64,000 nt of DNA from Gemmatimonadota bacterium (GTDB taxonomy: Bacteria > Gemmatimonadota > Gemmatimonadetes > Longimicrobiales > Gaopeijiaceae), in assembly GCA_028873815.1 (NCBI GenBank), contig JAPPNN010000044.1, positions 19,791 through 83,790 on the forward strand. The letters are read 5' to 3'. The translations under genes were made by a program, and so were the position numbers. Below the pieces are notes generated by a model. The model did not search any database. It saw nothing but the letters and a program-made list of their open reading frames with translations, and was not told the origin of the DNA. Shown piece by piece: positions 26,359 to 34,086 of the stretch. The first letter of the stretch is position 1. Each line of letters opens with the position of its first letter.

Positions 26359-27423
26359 ATGTCCCGCACGTCAAGCTCGCCATTCAGGACAGTCCTGGGG
26401 CGGGTGCTTCTTCTCGCCGTTGCTGTCGCCGCGACTGTACTTCCCGCGAGCGCCCAGGAAGCCGCCGAGCGCTCGACGGTCACCGTGACCGGCACCGTCG
26501 TGAGCGAGGCCACCGGGGACCCCATTGCCGAAGTCATCGTCCTTGTGGAGTTGCTGGGCCTCACCTTCGTGACCGATGCCCAGGGACAGTTTGTGTTCGC
26601 CGAGGTGCCCCGCGGCGTGTACGGGATCGATCTGATTCACAAGGACTATGAGCGATTGGAAGGCGACCTGACGATTGACCAGCCGGGGTCGTTCGTTCTC
26701 GCCATGACCCCGACGTCCGGTCCGGGGGCAGGCTTCATGACGGGGGTCGTGGGCTTCGTCACGGATCGGGTGAGCGGGGATCCCATTCCCGAGGTTGTGG
26801 TGAACGCGCCGCTGGCCGGCCGCATTGCGAGAACGGGCGCCGGGGGACGCTTCAATCTTGCGGAACTGCCGGCGGGGCGGCATGAGATCCGGTTTTCCCA
26901 TCTTGGATACGCCGAGCGTACCGAATCGATCGACGTGCGGATGGGCCGCGTCACCACCGTGCGAGTGGTCCTCGATGTCAACGCCATCGCATTGGACCCC
27001 ATCGAGGTCACCGTGGACAGACGAGACGCAACGTTGGAGGACCGCGGGTTCTATCAGCGTGAAGAGGACGGTTGGGGCTACTTCGTGGATCGGGAGGATC
27101 TGGAGGCCAGGAACCCGATCGAGCTCACGGATGCCCTGGACCGGTTTCCGGGGGTGAGGGTTGTTTCCAACCCCAACAGCCCGGGTCAAAGGCACCTCCT
27201 ACTACGGAACTTCGGTCGTACGTGTGCTCCGACGATTTACATCGACGGCATCAGGATGATCGGTCTTGGGGGCATGTCCATCAACGACATGGTCGATCCA
27301 TCGGTGGTTGCCGGAGTCGAGATGTATCGCGGTGTGGCCGGCCGGCCGGCGGAATACTGGGGTTCATCCTGTGGCGTCGTCCTCATCTGGCTCCGGCGGG
27401 GGGAAAGCCGACGGGCCAGATAG
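26359..27423 (+). CDS. Barrel-less TonB plug protein with two CarboxypepD_reg-like domains
   Basis: ATG at 26359 has GAGGAC 6 bases upstream; ATG 26347 is an alternative four codons earlier. The 354-residue product has a signal peptide, two carboxypeptidase-regulatory-like domains in a row (about 35-110 and 125-200; TGTVVSEATGDPI and VGFVTDRVSGDPI), then a plug-like domain with DALDRFPGVRVV, PTIYIDGIRM and a C-terminal GSSCGVVLIWLRRG. A conserved WGYFVDREDLEARNP sits between. No barrel follows. The same layout recurs at 46530-47570 and, broken, at 47575-47850. Confidence 0.82.
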   Translation: MSRTSSSPFRTVLGRVLLLAVAVAATVLPASAQEAAERSTVTVTGTVVSEATGDPIAEVIVLVELLGLTFVTDAQGQFVFAEVPRGVYGIDLIHKDYERLEGDLTIDQPGSFVLAMTPTSGPGAGFMTGVVGFVTDRVSGDPIPEVVVNAPLAGRIARTGAGGRFNLAELPAGRHEIRFSHLGYAERTESIDVRMGRVTTVRVVLDVNAIALDPIEVTVDRRDATLEDRGFYQREEDGWGYFVDREDLEARNPIELTDALDRFPGVRVVSNPNSPGQRHLLLRNFGRTCAPTIYIDGIRMIGLGGMSINDMVDPSVVAGVEMYRGVAGRPAEYWGSSCGVVLIWLRRGESRRAR

Positions 27424-27559
27424 CAGCCCGCCATCGGCACCGAACAGTCTGGCGCGGACAGGCCCGTATCCCCACCTTGTGAGGTTCAGCGCGTCTCGCG
27501 TTCGGGGAGAATCGCGCCAGCCAACCACGAGCCTTCGGGTGACGAGGAGCAAGCGAGCC

Positions 27560-28006
27560 ATGCGTGTCACGGTCGGATTGGGAGTCGCGGTGATGGTGTT
27601 GGGTTGCGGCGGGGGAACGGGAGACAGCCAGGAGGCCGACGCCGGGATGGCCGAGGAAGCCGCGGCACCTGCGCGGGTGATGATCACCGAACCCGCCGAC
27701 GGTGCCGAGGTGGACGCCGGGCCGGTGCGCTTCGTCATGGAGACCGAGGGGCTGGAGATCGTGGCGGCCGGCGTCATGGATGCCGGTACGGGCCACCATC
27801 ACCTTATTGTCAACGGTGATGTGGATTGGGCGCTGCCGATCCCGAACGATCCCGGCGTGCACTATCACATGGGACTGGCCCAGACCGAGTTCACGATCGA
27901 GGACATGACGCCGGGCGAACACCGGGTCATCGCGGTGGTTGCGGACGGTGTGCACATCCCCCTCGATCCCCCGGTGGCCGACACCATTACAGTCATCGTT
28001 CGGTAG
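27560..28006 (+). CDS. DUF4399-family periplasmic protein
   Basis: ATG at 27560 follows GAGGAGCAAG. The 148-residue protein has a lipobox-like VLGCGGG, an acidic linker, and a single DUF4399 domain with the histidine cluster GTGHHHLIVN, HYHMGLAQTE, and PGEHRVIAVVADGVHIPLDPPV. The many histidines suggest metal binding, but family function is unknown. It begins a run with a PpiC lipoprotein and a di-heme oxidoreductase. Confidence 0.87.
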   Translation: MRVTVGLGVAVMVLGCGGGTGDSQEADAGMAEEAAAPARVMITEPADGAEVDAGPVRFVMETEGLEIVAAGVMDAGTGHHHLIVNGDVDWALPIPNDPGVHYHMGLAQTEFTIEDMTPGEHRVIAVVADGVHIPLDPPVADTITVIVR

Positions 28007-28089
28007 CACCCGTGGCAGGAATCCCCGCTGTATCGGAAGGGCGACGCGGGGCTGCGCGACGGAACGGCCGACCAGGGCCGGGGCGCATT

Positions 28090-29457
28090 GTGCGACGTTC
28101 CGCGTGGCTGCCGGCGGGAATGGCTTTGGGACTGGTGTCGGGATGCACCAACCTCGCGGACAGGGGTCTGGCCGCGCGCGTGGATGACTGGACCCTGAGC
28201 GAAGAGCGCCTGGCGGAGCTCATCGTGCTGGCTCAGCCCTTCCCGCTCGACTCAGCCGCGGCGCACGAACTCGCCGACCACTGGATGGCGGGCGCAGCGT
28301 TGTCGCTTCGGTCGGCGGCGGGGGACTCCCTGTCGGGCTCCGAGGCGCTTGCGGAGTCGATCTGGCTGGAGCAGCGGGAGGCGATGCTCGCGCGTGACCG
28401 CGAACAGCGGCTCGGCGCTGCCGTCCTTCCGGATGACGCGGCGGCGGAGCGCACCTTCCGCGAGGGATCGCTGCGGCTGATCGCGCACGTCCTGAGGCGT
28501 GTGGGCCCGGAGACTTCGTCCAGCGAGAGACTGCTCCAGCAACGGACCACCGAGCGTTTGCTTTCCACCCTGGTCGAGGGTGGCTCCTGGGACCAGCTCG
28601 TCGCCGAGAGCGAAGACGCGGCGTCGCGCCAGGCGGGAGGGCTCCTGGGCCTGTTCGGTCCGGGAGAGCTGCCCGCCACACTCGACCGGACCGCGTTCCG
28701 GCTGGAGCCCGGGCAGGTGTCGGGCGTGACCCAGAGCGCCGACGGCTACCATATCCTCTACCGTCCCTGGTTCGAGGAGGTGGGGTCGCTGTACGCAAGC
28801 CGCTTGTACCAGCGGCGCTTGATCGAGGCGGACATGTCGGCCGCGGAGAGCGATCGGACTACGCGTGGCTTTGCCGTGACCCCGGGCGCCGCGACCGTGG
28901 TGGGGGCCATGGTGACCGACCCCTCGGAGTGGCTGGAGTCGCAGCAGCCGCTGGCGACCTGGGGGGCAGAGCCGGACGAACCGGAAGGAGCCGGCGCGGC
29001 GGGGTCGCTCACTGCGGGCACCGCCGCCCGCTACATGTTCTTCCTGCCCCCGGAAGCGCTCGCCGAATTGGCCGACGCCGATCCGGAGGCGCGCACGCGC
29101 TTCGTGCGGGATCTGGGTACGCGCGAATTGCGCCTGGCCGACGCGGCCGCACGGGGCCTTGCGCTGGATCCGGTGGCTGCCCAGGACTACGCCCGGCTCC
29201 ACGCGGACGAGGTCGAATACTGGACCAACGCCCTGGAACTGGACGGGCCTGACTCCCCGTCGCGAGACGCGCTGGCCACGCACATGGAGTCGCTGGTCTC
29301 CCGGCGCGAGGAGGCGCGGTCGCTCCCGCCGCTGCTGGAGGCGTGGCTGCTGGGCCGAGCCGAGTCCCGCGTGCGTGCAAGGGGCGTCCTGGCCGCGATC
29401 GTGCTGGCGCGAGGAATGCTCACGGAAGCGGGCGGCGCGACCGGCACCGATCCGTGA
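28090..29457 (+). CDS. PpiC/SurA-type peptidyl-prolyl isomerase lipoprotein
   Basis: GTG at 28090 gives a compact lipoprotein signal, MRRSAWLPAGMALGLVSGC; the next ATG (28120) would cut it. The 455-residue product has a helical SurA-like N-terminal part, one parvulin domain (about 125-225; HVLRRVGPE, GGLLGLFGPGELP, GYHILY) and a long helical C-terminal part. It should help fold exported proteins. Its stop overlaps the GTG start of the di-heme oxidoreductase by four bases (GTGA), suggesting dedicated help in maturing that cytochrome, as an inference. Confidence 0.82.
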   Translation: MRRSAWLPAGMALGLVSGCTNLADRGLAARVDDWTLSEERLAELIVLAQPFPLDSAAAHELADHWMAGAALSLRSAAGDSLSGSEALAESIWLEQREAMLARDREQRLGAAVLPDDAAAERTFREGSLRLIAHVLRRVGPETSSSERLLQQRTTERLLSTLVEGGSWDQLVAESEDAASRQAGGLLGLFGPGELPATLDRTAFRLEPGQVSGVTQSADGYHILYRPWFEEVGSLYASRLYQRRLIEADMSAAESDRTTRGFAVTPGAATVVGAMVTDPSEWLESQQPLATWGAEPDEPEGAGAAGSLTAGTAARYMFFLPPEALAELADADPEARTRFVRDLGTRELRLADAAARGLALDPVAAQDYARLHADEVEYWTNALELDGPDSPSRDALATHMESLVSRREEARSLPPLLEAWLLGRAESRVRARGVLAAIVLARGMLTEAGGATGTDP

Positions 29458-30638
29458 GCGGCCGGTGCACACCCGTCGCAGCGACGATTTGGTGCGTCGC
29501 GCTGTGGGCGTGCGGGACCGACCCGGCTGAACCGCCGCCCGCACCCGGTGAACCCGTGGCGGGACTGAGCACCGGCGAACGCGGACGCTTTCTGGTCGGC
29601 CGCGCGCTGTTCGAGCGCCTCGCCACCGCCGACGAGGGACTCGGCCCCCTGTACAACGCCGAACGGTGCAGCGACTGCCACGACCAGCCTGCCGTGGGCG
29701 GCGGCGGCACCCAGCGGTTCCGGGTCCTCAAGGCGACGCGCTTCGCGGATGGCCGCTGCGACCTGCTCCGGGCCGAAGGCGGCGACAACATTCAGCGCCG
29801 CGCGACCGACCTCCTCATCGCGCACGGAATGGGCCCCGAGGTCGTCCCCGGCACGGCCACCGACACTGCGCTCATGACCGCGCCGCCGCTGTTCGGCCTC
29901 GGCCTCGTCGAGGCGGTGCCCGACGCGGTCCTCGCGGAGCGCGCCGACCCGGACGACCGGGACGGCGACGGCATCTCGGGGCGACTGCCGCGCCTTCCCG
30001 ACGGCCGCACGGCACGATTCGGGCGCAAGGGCGACGCCTCGACGCTGGAAGACTTCGTCGACACGGCCCTGCGCTTCGAACTGGGCTTCACCACCGCGCT
30101 CCACCCCGCCGAAGAGGCGCCGGGCGGCGTCCCCGTGCCCGCCGCGGCCGATCCCATGCCCGACCCCGAGATCGACGCCCCCACGATGGGCCAGCTCACG
30201 GAATACGTCCGGTTTCTGGCGCCGCCGGCCCCCGAGGCCGACCTGCCGCCCGTCGTCCGGGACACGGTGTCGCGCGGCACCGCGCTCTTCCGGCAGATCG
30301 GCTGCACCTCGTGCCACCGGGAAGAGCTTCGCACGGGTTCCTCCGCGCCGCCGGCGCTCGCGAATCGGACCATCCGGCCCTGGTCGGACCTGCTCCTGCA
30401 TGATCTGGGCCCGGAGCTGGCGGACGTCTGCGGCACGGACGCCTCGCCCTCCGAACTTCGCACGGCCGCGCTGTGGGGACTGCGTTACCGCACCCGCTAC
30501 CTGCACGACGGCAGGGCAGCGGACATCGCCTCGGCCATCTCGGCTCACGGAGGCGAAGCGGCGGTGGCCCGCGATGCGTTCCTGTCGTTGCCGGACGACG
30601 CGCGCCGAGCGGTCGTCCGTTTCCTGAATTCGCTGTGA
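29454..30638 (+). CDS. Di-heme oxidoreductase-family lipoprotein (COG3488 type)
   Basis: GTG at 29454 overlaps the PpiC stop. The 394-residue protein has a lipobox (VALWAC, Cys20) and two heme c motifs, CSDCH at 72-76 and CTSCH at 284-288. Characteristic segments are DGLGPLYN-like EGLGPLYNAERC, DRDGDGISGR, and DLLLHDLGPELADVC. Relatives of the MauG/di-heme peroxidase branch carry these motifs; many are encoded beside imelysin or PpiC genes. Substrate unknown. A paralogue lies at 41595-42803 on the other strand. Confidence 0.9.
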   Translation: MSGRCTPVAATIWCVALWACGTDPAEPPPAPGEPVAGLSTGERGRFLVGRALFERLATADEGLGPLYNAERCSDCHDQPAVGGGGTQRFRVLKATRFADGRCDLLRAEGGDNIQRRATDLLIAHGMGPEVVPGTATDTALMTAPPLFGLGLVEAVPDAVLAERADPDDRDGDGISGRLPRLPDGRTARFGRKGDASTLEDFVDTALRFELGFTTALHPAEEAPGGVPVPAAADPMPDPEIDAPTMGQLTEYVRFLAPPAPEADLPPVVRDTVSRGTALFRQIGCTSCHREELRTGSSAPPALANRTIRPWSDLLLHDLGPELADVCGTDASPSELRTAALWGLRYRTRYLHDGRAADIASAISAHGGEAAVARDAFLSLPDDARRAVVRFLNSL

Positions 30639-30646
30639 GGAATGTA

Positions 30647-32143
30647 ATGCGTAGTTCACATTATGTAATCTTTAGTTTACTTTTTTTGACCCCGCAGCCC
30701 GCCCTGGCCCTCCAATGGACCACGGAGACGAGCCGGGCCATCGACGGGGTGTTCGCGGAATACGACCGTACCAGCGGCCCAGGCTGCGCGGTTGGCGTGG
30801 CCGAGGCCGGGCGCCTGGTCTTCGCCCGCGGGTACGGGATCGGGCAGATGGACCACCGGATTCCGCTCAGCGGAGAGTCGGTCTTCTACCTCGCGTCGGT
30901 GTCCAAGCAGTTCGCGGCTGCTGCCATTGTCATCGCCGAGCACGAAGGCCATCTGTCGCTGGACGATCCGGTCGGCGCCCACATCGCCGAGTTCCCCACG
31001 TATGCGCAGGGCGCCGTCACGATCCGCCATCTCGTCCATCACACCAGCGGCGTGCGCGACTATCTCACCCTGATGAGGCTCGCGGGCACGCCGTACGAGA
31101 ACATCCTGAGCGACGAGGACATGCTGGGGCTGATCACGCGCCAGCGGGAACTCAACTTTGTGCCGGGGACCGAGCACCTGTACAGCAACTCCGGCTACGT
31201 GCTCATGGCGGAGATCGTGAAGCGCGCGACCGGGCGGTCGCTGCGGGAGTACGCGGACGAGAAGATCTTTCGCCCACTCGGCATGTCCAACACGCATTTC
31301 CACGACGACCGGCTCCAAGTCGTGCCCGGCCGCGTGTTCAGCTACGACCCGCCCGCGGCCGGGGACGGGCGGACCGATGCGGACGGGAGCAGGCGCACCG
31401 GCGGGAGCTGGCGCGCGGGTGGGGGCTGGCGCACCAGCTACCTGATCGACTTCGACAAGGTGGGGGATGGGGGGCTGTACTCGTCGGTGGCGGATCTGGC
31501 GAAATGGGACCGCGCCTTCTACGAGGACGTGCTGGGCGTACCGGGGTTCGCCGAGCGCATGTACCGCCGCGGCGTCCTGGCCGGAGGCGACACGATCGCA
31601 TACGCGCGCGGTCTCAGCGTTGGCGAGCGGCGGGGCCTCGCGCGTGTTTCGCACGGCGGCGGTTTCATGGCCTTCCGCACCATGATCGCCAGGTACCCGG
31701 AACAGCGCACCACGGTGATCACCCTCTGCAACGTCGGCACCGCCCAGCCGGGAGCTCTCAGCACCGCCGTCGAAGACATCGTCCTGGCCGACGCGTTCAC
31801 GGAGGCGCCCCAGGAGCCCGTCGCGACAACGTCTCCCGCGGGCGTCCCGAGTGCCTCCGACGAGCCGGCCTTCGCCGTATCCGCAGCGGCGGTCCAGGCG
31901 CTCGCAGGCACGTACCACTCACCGGAACTGGACGCCACCTGGCGCCTCGAGGCCGACGGCACAAGCCTCCTGATCCATCACCCGCGCGGCGACACGGAAA
32001 CGCTCACCGCCCGCCGCGAAGGCGTCTTCGGCTCCGGCGGCATCGAGTTCGCCTTCGAGCATGACGATGGACGGGCCGTTGCCTTCCTGCTCGCGGCGGG
32101 CAGGGTGCGCAACCTGCGCTTCGACCGGACAGACCATCCGTAG
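30647..32143 (+). CDS. Exported serine hydrolase, beta-lactamase/CubicO family
   Basis: ATG at 30647 follows GAGGAA; another ATG at 30642 is out of frame. The 498-residue product has a signal peptide, SVSK at 84-87, YSNSGY and SHGGGFMAF, so all three family motifs are present. A glycine/arginine-rich insert (about 302-325) interrupts the domain before the lid, and a C-terminal beta domain follows. The signal peptide region is strikingly AT-rich for this genome (30655-30690). It lies 8 bases after the di-heme oxidoreductase gene and probably belongs to that operon. Confidence 0.9.
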   Translation: MRSSHYVIFSLLFLTPQPALALQWTTETSRAIDGVFAEYDRTSGPGCAVGVAEAGRLVFARGYGIGQMDHRIPLSGESVFYLASVSKQFAAAAIVIAEHEGHLSLDDPVGAHIAEFPTYAQGAVTIRHLVHHTSGVRDYLTLMRLAGTPYENILSDEDMLGLITRQRELNFVPGTEHLYSNSGYVLMAEIVKRATGRSLREYADEKIFRPLGMSNTHFHDDRLQVVPGRVFSYDPPAAGDGRTDADGSRRTGGSWRAGGGWRTSYLIDFDKVGDGGLYSSVADLAKWDRAFYEDVLGVPGFAERMYRRGVLAGGDTIAYARGLSVGERRGLARVSHGGGFMAFRTMIARYPEQRTTVITLCNVGTAQPGALSTAVEDIVLADAFTEAPQEPVATTSPAGVPSASDEPAFAVSAAAVQALAGTYHSPELDATWRLEADGTSLLIHHPRGDTETLTARREGVFGSGGIEFAFEHDDGRAVAFLLAAGRVRNLRFDRTDHP

Positions 32144-32161
32144 CGGCGGCGGCCCGAAGCC

Positions 32162-32189
32162 TTGACCGCATCGGACGGGGTTCTAGCTT
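32162..32189 (+). promoter_or_regulatory. Candidate sigma-70 promoter for the ABC/GldG operon
   Basis: TTGACC at 32162-32167, a 16-base spacer and TAGCTT at 32184-32189 lie 53 bases upstream of the ATPase start. The match to consensus is good at -35 and modest at -10. Confidence 0.35.
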
Positions 32190-32241
32190 TTTGTGCGGCA
32201 CGCGGTCGCGCCAAATGTTTCTGGCTACCCGACGGAGCCCG

Positions 32242-33270
32242 ATGGTCCACCTGAGCGACGTCACAAAATACTACGGCAAGAAGCGGGCGCTGGGCCCCGT
32301 TTCGTTTGAGATCGAGCGGGGCGACACGGTCGGCTTCCTCGGGCTCAACGGCGTTGGCAAGACCACGCTGCTCAAGATCCTCGCGTGTGGACTCCGGCCT
32401 TCCTCCGGGACGGTCACGATCGACGGCCTGGACATCCTCGACGAGCCCCACGAGGTGCGGAAGCGGGTCGGTTACCTTCCCGAGCTTCCTCCCGTGTACG
32501 GCGACATGACGGTGGGCGACTACCTCAACTTCGCGGGCCGGATTCGCGGCCTGACGCCCGAGGCCGTCGCCCGGCGCATCCCGGAGGTCGAGGAGTACGC
32601 GCGCATTGCCGAAGTGCACGACATGCCCGCCCGCAACCTCTCGCAGGGATACCGGCAGCGGGTTGGCGTCGCGCAGGCGATCATCCACGATCCCGACCTC
32701 CTCATCCTGGACGAGCCCACGCACGACCTCGATCCTGTGCAGATCATGGAGATGCGGGGGATGATCCGCGCGCTCAAGGACTCCCACACGATTCTCATTT
32801 CCAGCCACATCCTGCCCGAGATCAGTCAGACGTGCGACCGCCTCCTGATTCTCAACGACGGCGAGGTCGTGGCGTCGGGCACCGAAGCCGAGCTGGGCGA
32901 CACGCTGCTCCGGTCCCGCGGCATGGTCGTGACGGTGCGGCCGGTCGGGACCGCGGGGGCCGACGGGAGCGTGGGCGGCGACGCGGACGCGGGGGGCGCC
33001 GGCGACGCGGCCGCACAGGCCACCATCGAGGCCCTGGAACGCGTGATCCAATCCGTACCGGGCGTGACCGGGGTGCGTCTCCCGGACCGGCCCGCGCGGG
33101 CGATCGCCTCCGCAGGTGCCCTCGCCATCCGCGTCGACGGCGAGGCCGACGTGCGCGCGCCCGTGTGCCGGGCCCTGGTCGAGGCGGGTCATGACGTGAT
33201 TGGGCTCACGAGGGCCGAACGCGAGCTGGAGCGTGTCTTCGTCGAACTCGTCGGTGGGGCGGAGGCGTGA
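32242..33270 (+). CDS. ABC transporter ATP-binding protein (GldA-like)
   Basis: ATG at 32242 with GGAG upstream gives 342 residues. Walker A is GLNGVGKTT (34-42), the signature is LSQGYRQR near residue 133, and Walker B with D-loop is LLILDEPTHDLDP. A C-terminal extension of about 110 residues has a glycine/alanine/aspartate-rich loop (DADAGGAGD). The protein would power the ABC-2 permease encoded next. The four genes that follow match the GldA-GldF-GldG plus DUF4340 layout, widespread beyond gliding bacteria, so gliding is not implied. Stop overlaps the next start by four bases. Confidence 0.93.
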   Translation: MVHLSDVTKYYGKKRALGPVSFEIERGDTVGFLGLNGVGKTTLLKILACGLRPSSGTVTIDGLDILDEPHEVRKRVGYLPELPPVYGDMTVGDYLNFAGRIRGLTPEAVARRIPEVEEYARIAEVHDMPARNLSQGYRQRVGVAQAIIHDPDLLILDEPTHDLDPVQIMEMRGMIRALKDSHTILISSHILPEISQTCDRLLILNDGEVVASGTEAELGDTLLRSRGMVVTVRPVGTAGADGSVGGDADAGGAGDAAAQATIEALERVIQSVPGVTGVRLPDRPARAIASAGALAIRVDGEADVRAPVCRALVEAGHDVIGLTRAERELERVFVELVGGAEA

Positions 33271-34004
33271 GCATGGGCGCCACCGGCATCATCTTCCGGC
33301 GCGAGTTCGGCGCCTATGTGCGATCGCCGATGGGATACATCGTGGCGGCGGTTGTGCTGCTCCTGGATGGCATCCTCTTCTACGCCCTCGCTCTCGGTCC
33401 CCGGACCGGTGAACTCCTATCGGGCGAGGTCCTGATGAGGTTCTTCTACTACGCCAGCGGCCTGACTGCGATCGCGGCGGTGGCCCTTTCGATCCGCCTC
33501 ATCGCCGAGGAGCGGGCGGCCGGCACGCAGCTCCTGCTGAACACGTCTCCCGTGCGGGACTGGGAGATCGTGTTGGGCAAGTTCCTCTCCGCGCTTGCGT
33601 TCCTGTCCGCCATCACGGTAGCGACGCTGTACATGCCGCTCATGATCCTCGTAAACGGCAAGATCGCCTTCGGCCACATCGTGGTCGGCTACCTGGGCCT
33701 CACGTTCCTCGGCGCGGCGGTCCTCTCCATCGGCCTGTTCGCCACCGCCCTGACGCGGCACCAACTGGTCGCGGCGGCTTCGGCGTCCGTGATCACCGGC
33801 ACGCTTTTCCTGCTGTGGCCGCTTTCCCAGATGGTCGGCCCGCCCCTGTCGCGGGTCTTCGCTGCCCTGGCGATCCACGGCCGCCATTGGGCGGGCTTCC
33901 AGCAGGGGCTCTTCCACCTGCGCGACATCGTCTACTATGTGGCGCTCACCTACTTCTTCCTGTACGCGGCCACGAAGGTGATGGAGGCGAAGCGATGGGA
34001 ATGA
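33267..34004 (+). CDS. ABC-2 type transporter permease (GldF-like)
   Basis: The 245-residue membrane protein has six predicted helices and the opening FRREFGAYVRSPMGYIV, typical of ABC-2 permeases of the GldF/NosY kind. Translation probably begins at GTG 33267, which overlaps the ATPase stop as GTGA; ATG 33273 is an alternative. It forms the membrane channel for the upstream ATPase. Confidence 0.9.
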   Translation: MSMGATGIIFRREFGAYVRSPMGYIVAAVVLLLDGILFYALALGPRTGELLSGEVLMRFFYYASGLTAIAAVALSIRLIAEERAAGTQLLLNTSPVRDWEIVLGKFLSALAFLSAITVATLYMPLMILVNGKIAFGHIVVGYLGLTFLGAAVLSIGLFATALTRHQLVAAASASVITGTLFLLWPLSQMVGPPLSRVFAALAIHGRHWAGFQQGLFHLRDIVYYVALTYFFLYAATKVMEAKRWE

Positions 34005-34086
34005 GGGCGCAGGCGCGATGGACGCGAACGCGCGGTCGGCTGATAGCGGGTGCCCCGGCCGGGCCGCGGGAGCCCCGGAGGCCACG

